A stretch of 64,000 nucleotides of DNA from Trichoplax sp. H2. Taxonomy: Eukaryota > Placozoa > Uniplacotomia > Trichoplacea. The translations under genes and the position numbers were made by a program. Positions 11,603 through 25,251 of the stretch are shown here, in pieces. The notes beneath the pieces are model-generated. The model saw nothing but the letters and a program-made list of their open reading frames with translations. It made no database searches and was not told where the DNA came from. The stretch spans positions 186,001 to 250,000 of the forward strand of contig NOWV01000039.1 of NCBI GenBank assembly GCA_003344405.1. Reading direction: 5' to 3'. How positions within the stretch are numbered: the first letter of the stretch is position 1; the number at the start of each line of letters is the position of its first letter.

Positions 11603-14548
11603 CTGTTGGCTATTCGCCCTTTCAATCTTATCTTAGTACTCAAGAATTTAATTAATTCACTTATCATCCTTAATATTAAGTAGTAGAATCATTCATGTAG
11701 ATGAACGAGTAAATATGACTTGGTCAATCACTCTATGGTGATACTTGATTGTGGCCACCTTGTATTATTCTGGCTGTAATAACAGTTTCTTCCAAACGAA
11801 GAAACGTTAATGGAAGGCTAATCCAATATCATTAACGAGAATTTAACAGAATAGTACATTATTGATAGTATTCTTCTAGTTTTACCTTGTACGATGATAA
11901 TAAAATACAGAGTACAATAATAAATCGGTAATCTTTAATTTTAAATCAAAGAATTAACGATATGACCACTCACTGACTAGATTGAGTGAAAATAGGATAG
12001 TAGCACGGATGCTACATTCAATATGGTAAATAAAAATGATCAATAAGGGTACAAATATGAAATTCTGATTGAGCTGAGCTTTAATGTCTTTTCATAATTG
12101 CCATCAATTTATCATCCAACATAAATTGTAGTCTTTAAAATTGGATCATTTCCAATTTAAAATCATCAACAATATCGAATGGCTTAATTATTTTCCTCGC
12201 CATTCCATCGCCTAGTTAAACTGTTATTATTCCATTACGGATTGTTCAAATGATAATGAAAAGCAAATTAGTAAAAATTTTTTAATCACTAAGTTAGTGG
12301 AACCATGATGGAATTAACTTTGTTCTTTGCGTTCAATCTAATCTTCAGCTTTTTGGTCACCAAATTCCACAGCGTTTGAATTTCTTTTTATAACGCAGTT
12401 CAACATAGCACGCATCGCATTTCTATCCGTAAAAGATTGTATAACTCAGATTAAGAGTTCGAGGTCGCGAACCTATAGTAATAGTAAAAGACTATTACTC
12501 GGTCATTACACTCGTAAAATGGAAAGGTGAATATTTTGGGTATTAAATGTAGGTAATCAGTCTGAATGATGAGTACGAGCATACTGGTAGTAATAGATCA
12601 TCCGCCAAGAAAGAGTACTGTAACATTAATTATAATTACTTGCACTGAAATTTTAAATTCAAACAAATTATATAGAACTTATACCGTATGCCTCGATGTC
12701 CATAGGTACAAATAGTCTACTATTGCTACTTCGTGCTAATTGATACCTATATTATATCATCGGCATATGCTCTCATATCATTAAAATAGGTTTCGTATAG
12801 ATCTACTGTAACTCTAAGATTATGCATTAACCCATATATCTTACAACATGGTAAAACGTAAAAATTACCCTCATTTCTAGCGTAATTAGAATATTTTCTA
12901 TTTATAAACACTGTAGAATACATAAGCTTGTCTTAAACCCTGATGATAAGCTATCTACTACAGTATATATCAATCAATACAACAAATTTATACGTAGCTA
13001 TCTAATACTATCACAGAAATGCATTAATTTTAATAAAAATGAAAGATTTTTATTAGATTCAGTCATGGCATTGCTTGAGTAATTGTTGATTGAACAATGA
13101 TTTTATTTTCTACTTATAAACACTGTAAATTCATAAGCTGGTCTATAATCCCAATGATAAACTATCTATTATATAATAATCAATACAATAAATCCCTACT
13201 TCATGGCGATCTAACATTGTGAAAGCAGTACATTAATTCAATTAAAAATGGAAATTTCTGTTTAATTCAATCCTGGTATTGCTTGACCATTTTCTTAATT
13301 GAATAATAAATCCTTAACTATGAATTTATCGTAAGCAGGATATCTAAAGCAAATATATGAGTTAACGTAATTAATTCTTGCTCTTAACAAATGCAATTTC
13401 ATCATCTGCTGATATTGTCGACTAATTTATAATAAAAATTATATAAAAAGAATTATACAATTTATTTCGATGTATTTACGATATTACATTTCTATTAGAG
13501 AATAAAGTTTTTCTGGAATAGGTTCATGATTTTCCGTATATTATGGCTACTTTTTTCTGTATCAATACCTATCAAATAACGAATACAATCGATACAAATC
13601 CATTACTTTATACTTTTGCACGTATAAAGCGTCAATATAAATCAACTTTTCATTTAACTCTTAATCTTTAAGCTACGTCTAATATCTAAATTTCATATTA
13701 ACATTATAAAATGCTAAATTTTTTAACCGTAAACAGCTCAGTTGTTAATAGAATAAATAGCGACTAGAAATTCTACATACCTGTATATTGACATTCCACC
13801 TCATACCAGTACTAACTTTACCCCATCATGCCCAACAATTTCTTCATTTTTGGTACTACTTTACCGCATATTTTCCTTAATGCCTGGTAGTTTTCTATCT
13901 TCTGCTAGAATTGAATTAAAAATAACTTCATGTTAATTTTTGATGATGATATAATCACGTATTATTTCCTTCTTAGTAAGTAATTTCTATATCTTTCCAG
14001 CATTCATAAAAATACTCCCATTAGTAAAGCTGGAAAATAATGTCTTTAAATAATTTATTCGCAATTAATAACTTAGATCATACTATCGGATCTTCCTACT
14101 GTATTTCCGGGTAAGATTCTGCTCGTTAGGCCATTCCTACTTATTTTCTGGTACTAATTTTAAAATTTCATCAGCTTTATTTTATGTTAAATTAAGAGGG
14201 TCAAGAAAAATAATCCCATTAAATATACGAGTAATATAAATCATTAATTGCTTAGGTTAATTACTTTAATCATCACTGAGACCACAACATCGGTACTTCG
14301 ATCAGTTATGGATTTATAAATTTGTTAGAGGGTCGAATTTTAGCGAAGCACCGACAACTAAAATTAATTATAAATCTAATCGAGCCCCATAAATGTGACC
14401 TTTTAGTCTAATATGAACATTTTTCTACGTATCTAGAGTCATGCCAAGAATACCAATGGCTAAATCGAACCGATCAATCAAGTGTGAATCTAATTTCAGA
14501 CGTAAAGTGTGACGTGGCGTTAACTGTTAACTATGAAATTACAAATAG
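11603..14548. other. 2.9 kb without recognisable exons; one diverged tandem duplication
   Basis: No module exon was found on either strand. Bases about 12895-13103 and 13107-13315 are diverged direct copies of a ~205-base unit: both contain ATAAACACTGTA, then AATCAATACAA, then GCATTAATTT or ACATTAATTC, and end with ATTGCTTGA. It is either intergenic between arrays A and B or one long intron. Confidence 0.5.
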
Positions 14549-17500
14549 ATATTAACGAATGTAAAGTTTCTAATGGTGGCTGTCTAGATCGATGTATTAA
14601 TACACCTGGAAGCTATCACTACCAATGTTTCAAAGGCTTTATAGTTGCCATGGACGGACATCAATGCATAGGTGCATTAATATTTTACGAATGTCTTAAT
14701 TTTTACCTACTGTAGCAGGGAAAAATGATAACATTAGCTACCCTACAACTGTAGGTACATGCTACCGTTTCTTTTATGCAAAGAATATAATATTTTCCGT
14801 AGATACTAAAAGATTTCGGTAATTTAAATTCTTGTCAGACGTTTCAACTAAAGTTTAAAAGTAGGTGTGAAAGTACTGCTTAAATTATAATAGCCTTCTT
14901 CAAAAGTGCACGATTATGCAGTATTGATTTGATAATTTGGTGATAGGAATTAGTTGTAGCATTAAATGAGATACAATTACCTTCTTGTGTAAGCGTAAAG
15001 CTGCACTCGTATATATTTTATGCAAACTAATAGACCTTAGTTCTCTAGTATAATAACGGTAATTGCGATATATTGAAGCATTGACTATTATATAAATATG
15101 GATCCTAACATCATGCACCTAAATTAGTTGGTTTTCGGCTAGCCCATTAATCACTATTCCATTTCGTACTGAGGATACTTAGTAAAAATCTTCTGCAGGG
15201 ATTAACTTTGCTTATTCTCCAGATACAAGAAAAATATCAAATTGATATGACCATTTCGATAACATATCTATGCAATTAATTTGCGATTATTATTTGTATG
15301 TGTACCATATAAAATTGAGGCATTTACGAAATAATGCTGCACTTTGCAATTTAAAACCTTGCCGACAATATAAAATCATTGCTGATGATTCAAGACTAGC
15401 ATCGCTAACTCCTGGCAATCAACTGGGCCCATTAAAGTGTGATAAAAACATTACTCGGTCGGAATGTTATCGATTTATAAAGAGTAAAGGAGAAGGCATG
15501 GTGCTTCCAACAGTATGTATTCCAATGCTAAAATGTCATACGCTGTCTAGTGGATAGATGAATGGCAAGCATCCTACAGGTTTGATGATTATAAAGGAAA
15601 TGCAAAAAATTTATTTCGTATTTATATGGAAACAAATTATATAATGAAAATATAGTAAGATAGATATTAATAAGAATTTACTAGCTAATATCAATTTAGG
15701 AGCTCATAAAAGGAAGCTAATGTCCTTTCGCTATCTCTTATCCTCTAAATTTCATGACAGTTGAAGAAGGAGTAGTCACCAAAAAGTCTTGTTTTAGCTA
15801 TTTCAGCAATTGCCGCTATACATCGGCTCTCGTCAGAGTCAAGTAGTATAATCGATATTTTGTCTATCAACTGGCATCGAATATATCATGCAATCCTCAA
15901 GCAAGATATTGTACCAGTGATTTAAGTAAGTTTCCTGGATCTTGACAAGATGCTGTATAGTATGTAATGCTAAGGAAGTAGGAATTTTTTGTGAAAAATT
16001 TATAAATATTTTACTATTTTTTCATCTACAGATGAACCATTTGGAAATTTAAAATTAAAAACCTCGTAACAAAATTATGTACCCAAAATAAACCAGTACA
16101 TGAAGTTTTACAGGCTGAAAATTAATCAGCAACGGTAAAAACTATACGAATCAAGGCATGTGGTTATTACTCACCATTACCCGTATTTAGACAACCTTCG
16201 GCCACGAAATTGTACTGGCAAACTATAATTAGCTCGCTAATAGTAACAACTAAGCAATCTAGTGACCGATTATTGCTTCTGTAAACATCTTCTTTTATCA
16301 ACTTAAATTTTATAGGAATTAAAACTTTTGCTTAAAAGCTCCTTTGCAACAGCAATGCCCTAGAGCAACCAAGTTTTGTTACCTAATATGTCATTTCATA
16401 AATTAATGTAGGTTGATAGTCCAATTACACCGTGGATACTTTAGTATTAATTCGATACTAATGACATTTAGGACGTCTGGTACTACCGATTTCAACTTTA
16501 TCCACACACATTTACCAAATAATTTGGTATTCCGGTAGCTATAGCAAACTTCCAAAATACCATAAAACTAACTAGACCATCAGGCAGGTATGCATATGAT
16601 AACAAGAATATGTATGTGATGCATACTCTAATTCAAGCATTATTGCAACGCTATTCCACAACTGAGTATCCGGTAATAAGTCAAATTACTGTTGAAATTG
16701 TATAGCGGTATCCCCCCAAAAACAGAGTGCAAAGATATCTTCTAAAGAGACGAGACGAAATCAATCGTGTAACGAATATCACCTAACTTATTCTATAGGT
16801 AGATGTCATCTTAACCCTTGCATTAATGGCAAATGCGTTATTCGTAGCTCTGGATCATTTTATTGTCAATGCCAGTATGGCTTACCGAAAAATCATGCGA
16901 TACAGGTATAATAGCCATGAAATTAACCTCATACAGTTACCTCATCAAACTCATTTTTATCTTGCTACTATCGATTTCTTCGTATAGAATATTAAATATG
17001 TTATAGTGTAATTCTTGCAATGTTGCATGCACAATCTACCAAACTTTACAATTTTAATTACAAAATCGATATGATGATAGAACTATACAGAATATATGTC
17101 TATCTTACTGTGTCCGGATATCAGTAAATTTCGGCTAAGATTTTGAATCATAAATGATATTAAAAAGTAGTAAGACTCGATGTATAGAACTAATTTCGAT
17201 CTTGCATCCTTTTAGCAATTAATTAATGTTTTTCGAATCCATGTTATAAGGGACGGTGAATTGACCATAAAAATAAATATGTATGTCTGTAGTCAAGGAA
17301 TGACGGGTACAAATTGCGATCAAGGTAAGAATAAAAGTGGCGATGAAGAATTGCTATAGTATCAAACTCTACCTTAATCCGTAGCTCCTTTCTTTCATTT
17401 TAATTATTTAGTTATGATAATATATACAGTAGTAATACTATTTTATAACTATAGCAGTAGAAATAGTATACTAATAAATATGCCCCATTGTACACTACGT

Positions 17501-18760
17501 CTTACAAAACCAATAAACTTTCTATATACTGTCACCGAAAGCGCGAAGTATTACAGAACCTAACTTTTACTTAGATATTCAACTATTAACATTGTTTTAT
17601 TGTACTTATAGCGATTTAAAATCTACTCCCCAACTCTCTTTCTATCACAGATATTAATGAGTGCTTAAGCAACAACGGTGGTTGCATCCATTTTTGGAAC
17701 AATACCTATTCTAGTTACTTCTGTTCATGTCCAAATAATCAGCCTATTGGCATAAATGGCCGCACATGCGATGGTATGATCTGAAGTATTTTATACTATT
17801 ATACTTGTAGTTGCTAACTATCAGACACGGCATCTAGCTTTAAAGATAATCATAACTTAACAACAAATATGCATTTGTATTATGCTTCAAACGATATCAT
17901 TCGATTATAATTACAGAGCCTTGTTTAGCAAGCTCTGTTCCACTCAACGATACCGCAGCGCAAATGAAAAGCCCAACTATTTTTCAAGTAGCAACGGTGA
18001 CCAACCAATGTCAACTAGCTTACAGCAATTCTCTAGATACCTCGAAATATAGGTATCGATCCAAAGCAAACAATAACTGCATTGCTATAGCAAAGAGTTT
18101 ATCTAATTTAAAAAGTATACTAATTTCAACGCGATTCTCACTTTCAAATAATGTAGAGCAAGGTAACAAATCATTAGTCTATCTAAAGAGCACATACTAC
18201 GAATTAGTATTCGTATTATTAGTCTCTCTAGTATGTATTAGAAAAGCCTCTGTACTAATTGATATCGTAGGTTTATGCATTTATTCAGACTCTGTCTTAC
18301 AGTTAGAACCTTTATTTTAATTACAAATATTTAGTGATATTTATCTAAAATGAAACATAAGGAGAGATATTTATATAGTAAAAAACATTAAACTAATTTT
18401 TTCATCTAATGTCTATTGTTGCTAATAGTAAACTCTAGTGAATCTGTCGAAATAATTGATATATGTTATCATTTTGGCCTTCAATCATGCTCAAAAAAGT
18501 TGCCCGTCCAAATCAAGACCTGTTCAGGCTATTACGTTTATAAAATCGATAGCCTAGCAGCATGTTACTTAAACTTTTGCAGCAAAATTGTAGGTAATCT
18601 ATATTTAATCTCTCATAACTAGCAAATGAGATTGAATATTGTTCTCATATATTTTAGTGAAAGTAATATAATTATATAATAATCTGCCAAACTCTATATT
18701 GCAATAATTTTAATACCTCAATTCTCTTTCTTTTGACACCAGAACCTAATGCCCTTCCCA
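14549..18760 (+). pseudogene. Array B: decaying paralogue of array A (EGF, D8C, EGF x3, second D8C, linker)
   Basis: Module order copies array A. A clean Ca-EGF exon (14549-14671, DINECKVSNGGCLDRC) is followed by a D8C first half (~15340-15590) with TAG where array A has the Trp of W.NG.HP and with no usable acceptor. The D8C second half (~15762-15925) has an in-frame TAG. An EGF (~16801-16910) has a one-base deletion. The next EGF (~17215-17324) has GAA to TAA and TGT to TGA changes. A Ca-EGF (17651-17773) has Trp in place of a Cys. The second D8C (17917-18114, 18429-18593) and linker (18743-18760) are open and phase 1-1. The 5' half is therefore broken and the 3' half still looks functional. 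A shortened gene from 17651 on, possibly joined to the MAM exons, is possible. Confidence 0.65.
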
Positions 18761-18867
18761 GTAAGTTCAATATTCAGTCAACCTAGCCATAAATTACTTC
18801 GATAAACTAAAACTTACATATTGATGTAGTAGGGATATCTTTTTATTTTCATATTCACTTCGCTAGT

Positions 18868-18870
<3 letters not shown>

Positions 18871-18898
<28 letters not shown>
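18871..18898. repeat. (TA)n microsatellite
   Basis: Fourteen uninterrupted TA units just upstream of the first MAM exon of array B. Confidence 0.95.
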
Positions 18899-18901
<3 letters not shown>

Positions 18902-18921
18902 GCACTAATTTTATCGCTTAG

Positions 18922-20114
18922 TTGTGCTTGCGAAACCGTTACCTGTGAGTGGATCGTAAACGGTGCATGCGATGGAAGAAACTGCACTAACTGGAAAAGA
19001 TGGAAAGGACCAATACCAACCGGTGGAACTGGTCCTAGAGCTGATCACACCCGTGGAAACTCTTCAGGTACCCCTAACTAAGTCAATAAAAATGGCATTT
19101 CGCTCTAATCAATGTTGCTTAATAAGTGGAAAACAAGAGCGTTGAAATTATTTTCAAGTAACAACTAGCATCTATTCTACATGGCAATAAAATTATCGTC
19201 ACGATATTTTTCAACCATATTTGATAGTACCCAAGTAAGAGTTATGAATAGATCTACTCTAAATATTTCGTTGTTATGAGAAGATTTATAATTACCGAAT
19301 CCAAACATATCTGCAGCATTTATCTTTATTTGCAATATTAATGAACGTAGTTCCCGCACTATTGCCTTACCACTCGTATGCTCTCGTGACTCTATTAGCA
19401 AATATCGTATGTCTATCTTAAATGGTAATCAACAAGGGTATAAATAAAAATACTGGTAGGTAAGTATTTTATATAATCGAGCATTGATAAATATCTACAA
19501 AAGTTTCGTTTCAGTTTTATTACATATTAATATGTAATATCAATTATTAGAAAGAACTGGCTCCCGCGCTAAAACATATATATTGAATTTGACAGGGTAT
19601 CATATCTATGCTGAAGTTTCGGCTCCGCGAAAGACAGGAGATCAGTTTATATTCGATAGCCCGAATTTTGTTACTACTTATCCAATCTGTTTTACATTTT
19701 GGTTTAATATATATGGTTACGGAGTAGGAGAATTACTGTTACTAGATAATCGCGTCAAGATTGCTTCATTGATTGAAAATTATGGCTTAGCTTGGGGCCA
19801 AGTCAAAACAACTCTTAAGACTGGACATCATCAAGTAAGTAATGCAGTAATAGATCAGTCATATTAAGCGAATCTAATACAGGAACCGTAATTACGTATT
19901 TCCTATTCAAAATCTATATTATTTTGATATAACAAATGCTATATTACAGTACTGTCTTACCAGCTAGAATTTTAGGGTTATCAAGCTTACAGTATTTTGA
20001 CATTATTCTTATTAATTCATTTTGCACAACAGCTAAAGTTTATTGCATATCGAGGCTACGGCGTTCTTGGAGACATTGCAATCGATGATATTGCAACTTT
20101 ACCAGGACCATCCA
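18922..20114 (+). CDS. MAM domain, three exons (18922-19067, 19596-19834, 20033-20114)
   Basis: The exons read a complete MAM domain. The first has CEWIVNGACDG, a Trp-rich stretch and TGPRADHTRG. The second has YHIYAEVSAP, FDSPNFV and CFTFWFNIYG. The third has GDIAIDDIATLPGP. These match the family pattern (TGP..DHT.G, Y...E.S, SP, C..F.Y...G, GDIAIDDI). Internal splices agree: 19067 ends in phase 1 and 19596 starts with two bases; 19834 ends phase 0 and 20033 starts phase 0. The first exon starts with one spare base, which does not fit the phase 1 ends of the upstream array B exons, so either an exon is missing or there is a frameshift. MAM domains mediate adhesion or dimerisation in extracellular proteins. 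Confidence 0.7.
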
Positions 20115-22205
20115 GTAAATACTAAATTTAGACTTGCTTATTACTAAATTTTAATTATGTACCAGATTATACAATAATTAGAATGCCAACTTATGCCATA
20201 AAATTTAAACTATTTAGAATTAATAGATATTAATTTTCTGTACATTTGGTAATGTTATCTATATAACATTACTGGTAAATAATGAGGTAGTCAAGTGAAA
20301 TATACCAGTAGTAAATTTTTAATTTAAAATCTAAATATTAAATTTAATCATTTATATAGGTTCAATGACATGGACTGAGCCTATAATCGTATATGGTGAT
20401 CAGTAATAAAAGTTACTTCACGTGATATTATTTAGCAAGCGGGAAAATCGTAAATGAATGTTACAAGATCCGTCCAAAATTACCTGTTGCTAGAAAACGC
20501 TCTTATGAATGATATTATATCCTAAAACACTTAAGCAGCATATAACAATTTATAATACAATGTGAGTAATATATATCATAAGTGAAAATGTATACGATCT
20601 GTCAAATGTTTTTCATTTTCCTTTGATGAGACTACATGTGATTACTTGCGTGACATCAATTGTAAATTTCATGTAACTGTTGTAGCAAAATTGTAAGCTT
20701 TACTTATTGGCGGCTTGTATTTCAAGAAGATAAAATAATCTTCAATCTAAATTTTATATTTTTAAATAATCTCATCTTTCCCTATTTTATTAATTATGCT
20801 AAGGCAATACTTTATTCCGTGACTTAATTGTTTCTAAAATTATCATGATACTGCATTGTAGTTATTTCTAAAAATAGTGGGCTTAATTTCTAACTTCTAA
20901 ATAAAAATTTTACGGATTAGTAAAGAAATCTTTAAGATAGATAACTAAGGATAGATTTCTAGCTTCATCAAATGCAAATGATATTTTTTGATTTCGTAGA
21001 ACTTAGATTTAATTTTAACTTCTAATATGGGAGATATTCTTTTTCGAAAAGATTCTTCCTTATACCAACTAGCCTTTTATAGGGTAATTAGACAACATAT
21101 TCATATAGTATTCTACCTTTAATAATCACATACTTTGGAAAATAATGTCATCATCTCATATTTTTATTTTGAATATATGAGTATGTATGTTCGTGTCAGT
21201 TGTAGTAAATGTAAATACACCTATAGTAAATGACGTATCAAGCTTAATTTAAAATTTTTGGGCAACTTTTCTAATTATGCCAACTGCACTTTCTGCTACT
21301 CAGTTCAAAAATATTGTAGAGAAACGAAAATTACTCCTTGATTCATAAAGTGAACGTAACCTGTAAGTATAAATAACCTAGCAAGTTTTGCTAAAAACAA
21401 TTACAAACATTCTGCTAGGACAAAGTTTTCCCCTAGCCTTTTATTTATTATATCCTATAAGGAAAGTATTTCTATTTGCCAATTACAGCATTTGGATGGA
21501 ATTTTCCCTCGGTCAAAGTCCAGTATCTTAATATAGCCTTAACTAATATTACGTCCCAAACATAAAGACCAATCATAGCGCATCTATGACTATTTATTTA
21601 CCTATAGGCAATACAATTACCGATTAAGGTTTCTGAAGAAGTTATAATCCATATTTCTTTAAGATTATTAAGCTGCATCGCTAATATTGATTGCAACTTG
21701 GATTGCAAATAACACGTTACTACTAGGATAGTATGGAACGTGAGATATGAGATTTATGCTAATTCAGTTATTCAAGTGAGGCCAGTGATATTAGACATGG
21801 CTAAAATGAGCAATAGAGTTGAATAGGATATTGCTGTCGAGATATCATTTAAGTATAGGATCATTCATATGATCTACTATGTCGTCATTTGATCTTCTTC
21901 ATCATCTCATTGATAAGGAGAGAGGTTTACTCTAGTTAATCCATGTTTTGAAAAATACACAAAATTATCAACAATAAAAATATATAGTAGGCCGGTGTAT
22001 AGTAGCTATTGATTGATCATGTTATAATAAAGGATCTGATGCCATATTTCTAATTACCAAAACATTATCCATTGTAAAACCGATGATATATCCATTAGTA
22101 TCTTTTACTGAAGCTGTTTTCATTACTATTACTTCCTTAATTTGAGTCTTTCCAGGGATATGCTTAAAATTCTTATAATTATTATATTTTGACAACTATT
22201 TATAG
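20115..22205. other. 2.1 kb without recognisable coding sequence
   Basis: Between arrays B and C. I looked for the first D8C half expected before 22206 and did not find it. Sequence is AT-rich and unremarkable. Confidence 0.5.
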
Positions 22206-25200
22206 CGGAAGAAGGAATTGCTACTCAAAAAATTTGTTTTAATTATGGTAGCAATTGTTATAAGATGTCCTTTAACATTCAAGTGAAAAATTGCATAACT
22301 TATTTTGTCTATCAGCAGGCTCCACTTACATGTAATTCACGATCAAGATATTGCGTTAATAAAATGAGTAAAAATGATTTCTATTTCTGAAAACTTTAAA
22401 ATGCTGGCACTATAATTTATACCTGTACTGACTTAATGTAGCTCATTCAATAAACGCAAAGTACAGGAACTGCTGCTAAAATAAAGTAGGCATATTAAAA
22501 GATTAACTTTAATGGAATGAATATCTTTATATCATGACAGATAAATGTAGGTTTCTACAATGTGTTCGTGGTAACTGCACATCAAACGGCTCAGATAGCG
22601 TTCATTGTATTTGTGAGTCTGGTTATACAGGGATACTTTGCGATTCAGGTAGATTATGATTTTTATCCTTATTACATAGCAGTATCCTTGTCGTATAGAA
22701 ATCTTTTTCTGCATATTGAAGCTATCTGCTTTTCTTATCTAACGCATTTCTATTATTATTTCTTATCCATTAATGCAGTCCTCATAATATTATTTTAATT
22801 TCAATTGCAGCCCAGGGTATTATCATTGGTGTATTAATAGCGATAAGTGTATTTACGTATTTTAAATTATCCATTTGTAGATATTAATACATGTCTATCC
22901 AATCCTTGTCGTGCTGGTAACTGTATCAATCATGACGGAAATTTTACTTGCCAATATCCGAAAGGCTTAAGTGGTGCATGCTGTAATACATGTAATTTTT
23001 GGAAAGATATCTAAGCAGTGTAACTAGCTTTCGTATATTTGACATATTAGAATCAAATTTTCGAATGCCATGCAGTATAATACTGTACTAAAGGCATGGG
23101 CAATAGAGGACGACGTAGTTATATTTTAAGTACGTTAACACCTATGATCGAGCAATCTATATTTATATCTCGTTAGTCATTACAGAGTCTCATGTATTTC
23201 ATACGGATTCATCTCTTGAAGAAAGAAATACACACAATTTACATTACCGCGTACGAAATTAGCTCATTGTAGTACTTGGGTTTTCAACCCCTTAGATTCG
23301 CAATCGTCTAACTCAAAATCTGAGTTATTAAAATTGAGTAAATCTCTAATGTGACACAAGACCATAATCACAGTAGACTATTCTACTTCTTAATGCTACC
23401 GAACTTCAATTACTACTGTAATTAGCTGAAACTACTACACTCATTAAGAATAAAATTCTTACGTCACTGAAAATAGCAGTACTGTATCTTATTTCGATAC
23501 TCTTATATACGTATTTCGAACCTAGCCATGGACTACTAGGAGAAGGTCTACTTCTAATAGTCCATGATCTAGGATACTTTCGTTACCTAAATTAACCCAT
23601 TGAGGATGAAATTTTTATGTCACTAAAATAGCATCAATGCATCTTATTTCGATGATTGTACATGTGTATTAATATCTAAGACGTTTTTTTGCGCAGTTTA
23701 AGTTTAAGTACCATTTACGATCGAGTAATATGATAAATTCTCATGCACCATTACTCAGTTACACGAGTAGTATAGTATAGTATCCATGTTGATGACTGCT
23801 TTTCCCCTTACATTATCAAAATAATTTTACTATAAACTGTATCTTGTTGGGACATTCTTGAACGCGTATTTAAATCGAATTTGCTTATACTCTAATTAAT
23901 CTTAAACTAGATTATAATTATACCGTAAGGATTTTTTAATTATATATAATAACTGAGATCGGGTTTTAGCCGTAAAATATATATATAGATCAAAAATCAA
24001 GATCCTGCGTTTTCTGATATCCCAGTACTATTATACATTCGCATTAACGCTAAATCTTGATTGTAGATATCGACGAATGTATTCACAATAACGCCGGTCG
24101 TTCCACACTTTGTAGTAATCCCTATGGAAGCTATCGTTGCTCTTGTACACTTGGCAATGTTTTAGATGCTGACAATCATACTTGTACCGGTATGATAATT
24201 GATTTTTATTCGATATCGTTACAGACGAGTTATAATAACGTTAATTTCTCTATGATAGACATTGTATGCTCGGCATCTTATACTAATCGTTAATGATTAC
24301 TGCTTATGTTCATGGAGTGCAAGACCATTGTGGTATATGATTATCAAATAACTAAAAATAGTTCATTGACTTGATACTGTAGATCCTTGCAAAAAGTCTC
24401 TAACTAAGCTGAATAATACATTGCAAAATAACCTAAATCTTTTCCAATTTTATGGCAAAACCATGCAATGCCGCTTAACTCTCAGTCACAATACGGTTAA
24501 CAGAAAATAGTCTAGATCCACATTATGATCGTCAATGTACAGAATTAGCAGCCAGAATCGATACCATTATAGGTAAAAGGAATTTCATTATAAAATATCC
24601 TGTAAGTATATTTTAATCATGCATAATGATAGCCATTGCGATGTATTCTATAGTGTATTTAGGTTCGTTAATAATGCCAACGTATGCTTTCGATTTGGTC
24701 CTTACAACTGCTCTACCGTAGTATCAGTTCAAATCAAATTTTGTACAGAAACTATCGTACTCTATTACCTTGATGAATTATCAGCATGCTACTTAGACTA
24801 TTGTAGCCATATTGCAGGTAGGAAATGACTAAGTAGACTATTATTTTATGGATAGGCTGCAAAAACTATAGAACCTATCTAGATATATACAGTATTTTCT
24901 CTCCTATTTTTGTGTTTAGCTGTTGCCAAGAATTATTATCCGATTCGCCTTGTCACCGGCAATCGTACATTAGGTATAGTATTAGTTCAACATAAGGGAG
25001 AATGAGGAACTCTTTGCGACGACGGATTTGACATGAAAGGTGCCATTGTGGTTTGCAGGCAATCAGGATTTGCTAGAGGACTATCTTTCCATACTTCTCC
25101 TACTCCTGGCACTGGACCGATATGGTTCGATAATAATCGATGTTCCGGAAACGAAGCATACATAAGTGCGTGTAAACATGCTTCTTGTGGTATTCATGAT

Positions 25201-25251
25201 TGTAGTTATAGCGAAGACGTCGCTAATTTGTCAATGATAGTGATATTTTAA
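22206..25251 (+). pseudogene. Array C: third, damaged copy of the module array
   Basis: Exons: D8C second half 22206-22367 (starts EEGIATQKICF); EGF 22541-22648 (DKCRFLQCVRGNC); EGF 22881-22991 with a Cys to Tyr change (CQYPKG); Ca-EGF 24067-24189 with a Cys to Arg change (AGRSTLC); second D8C first half 24383-24572 with an apparent one-base frameshift; its second half ending 24817 (ACYLDYCSHIAG) with no phase 1 acceptor; and an SRCR exon from 24920 in which the Trp of WGTVC is TGA and the last Cys is gone (DVANLS). The first D8C half is absent. The order matches arrays A and B, so this is a tandem duplicate under decay. Some exons could still be used in other transcripts. Confidence 0.65.

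Noticed and set aside
14900-15118. 72-codon minus-strand open frame
   Set aside because: No domain and no splice partners; lies in the gap before the damaged array B D8C.
20640-20700. Possible D8C fragment before array C (TGTGATTACTTG...)
   Set aside because: Only a few residues match, with no splice sites and no cysteine pattern.
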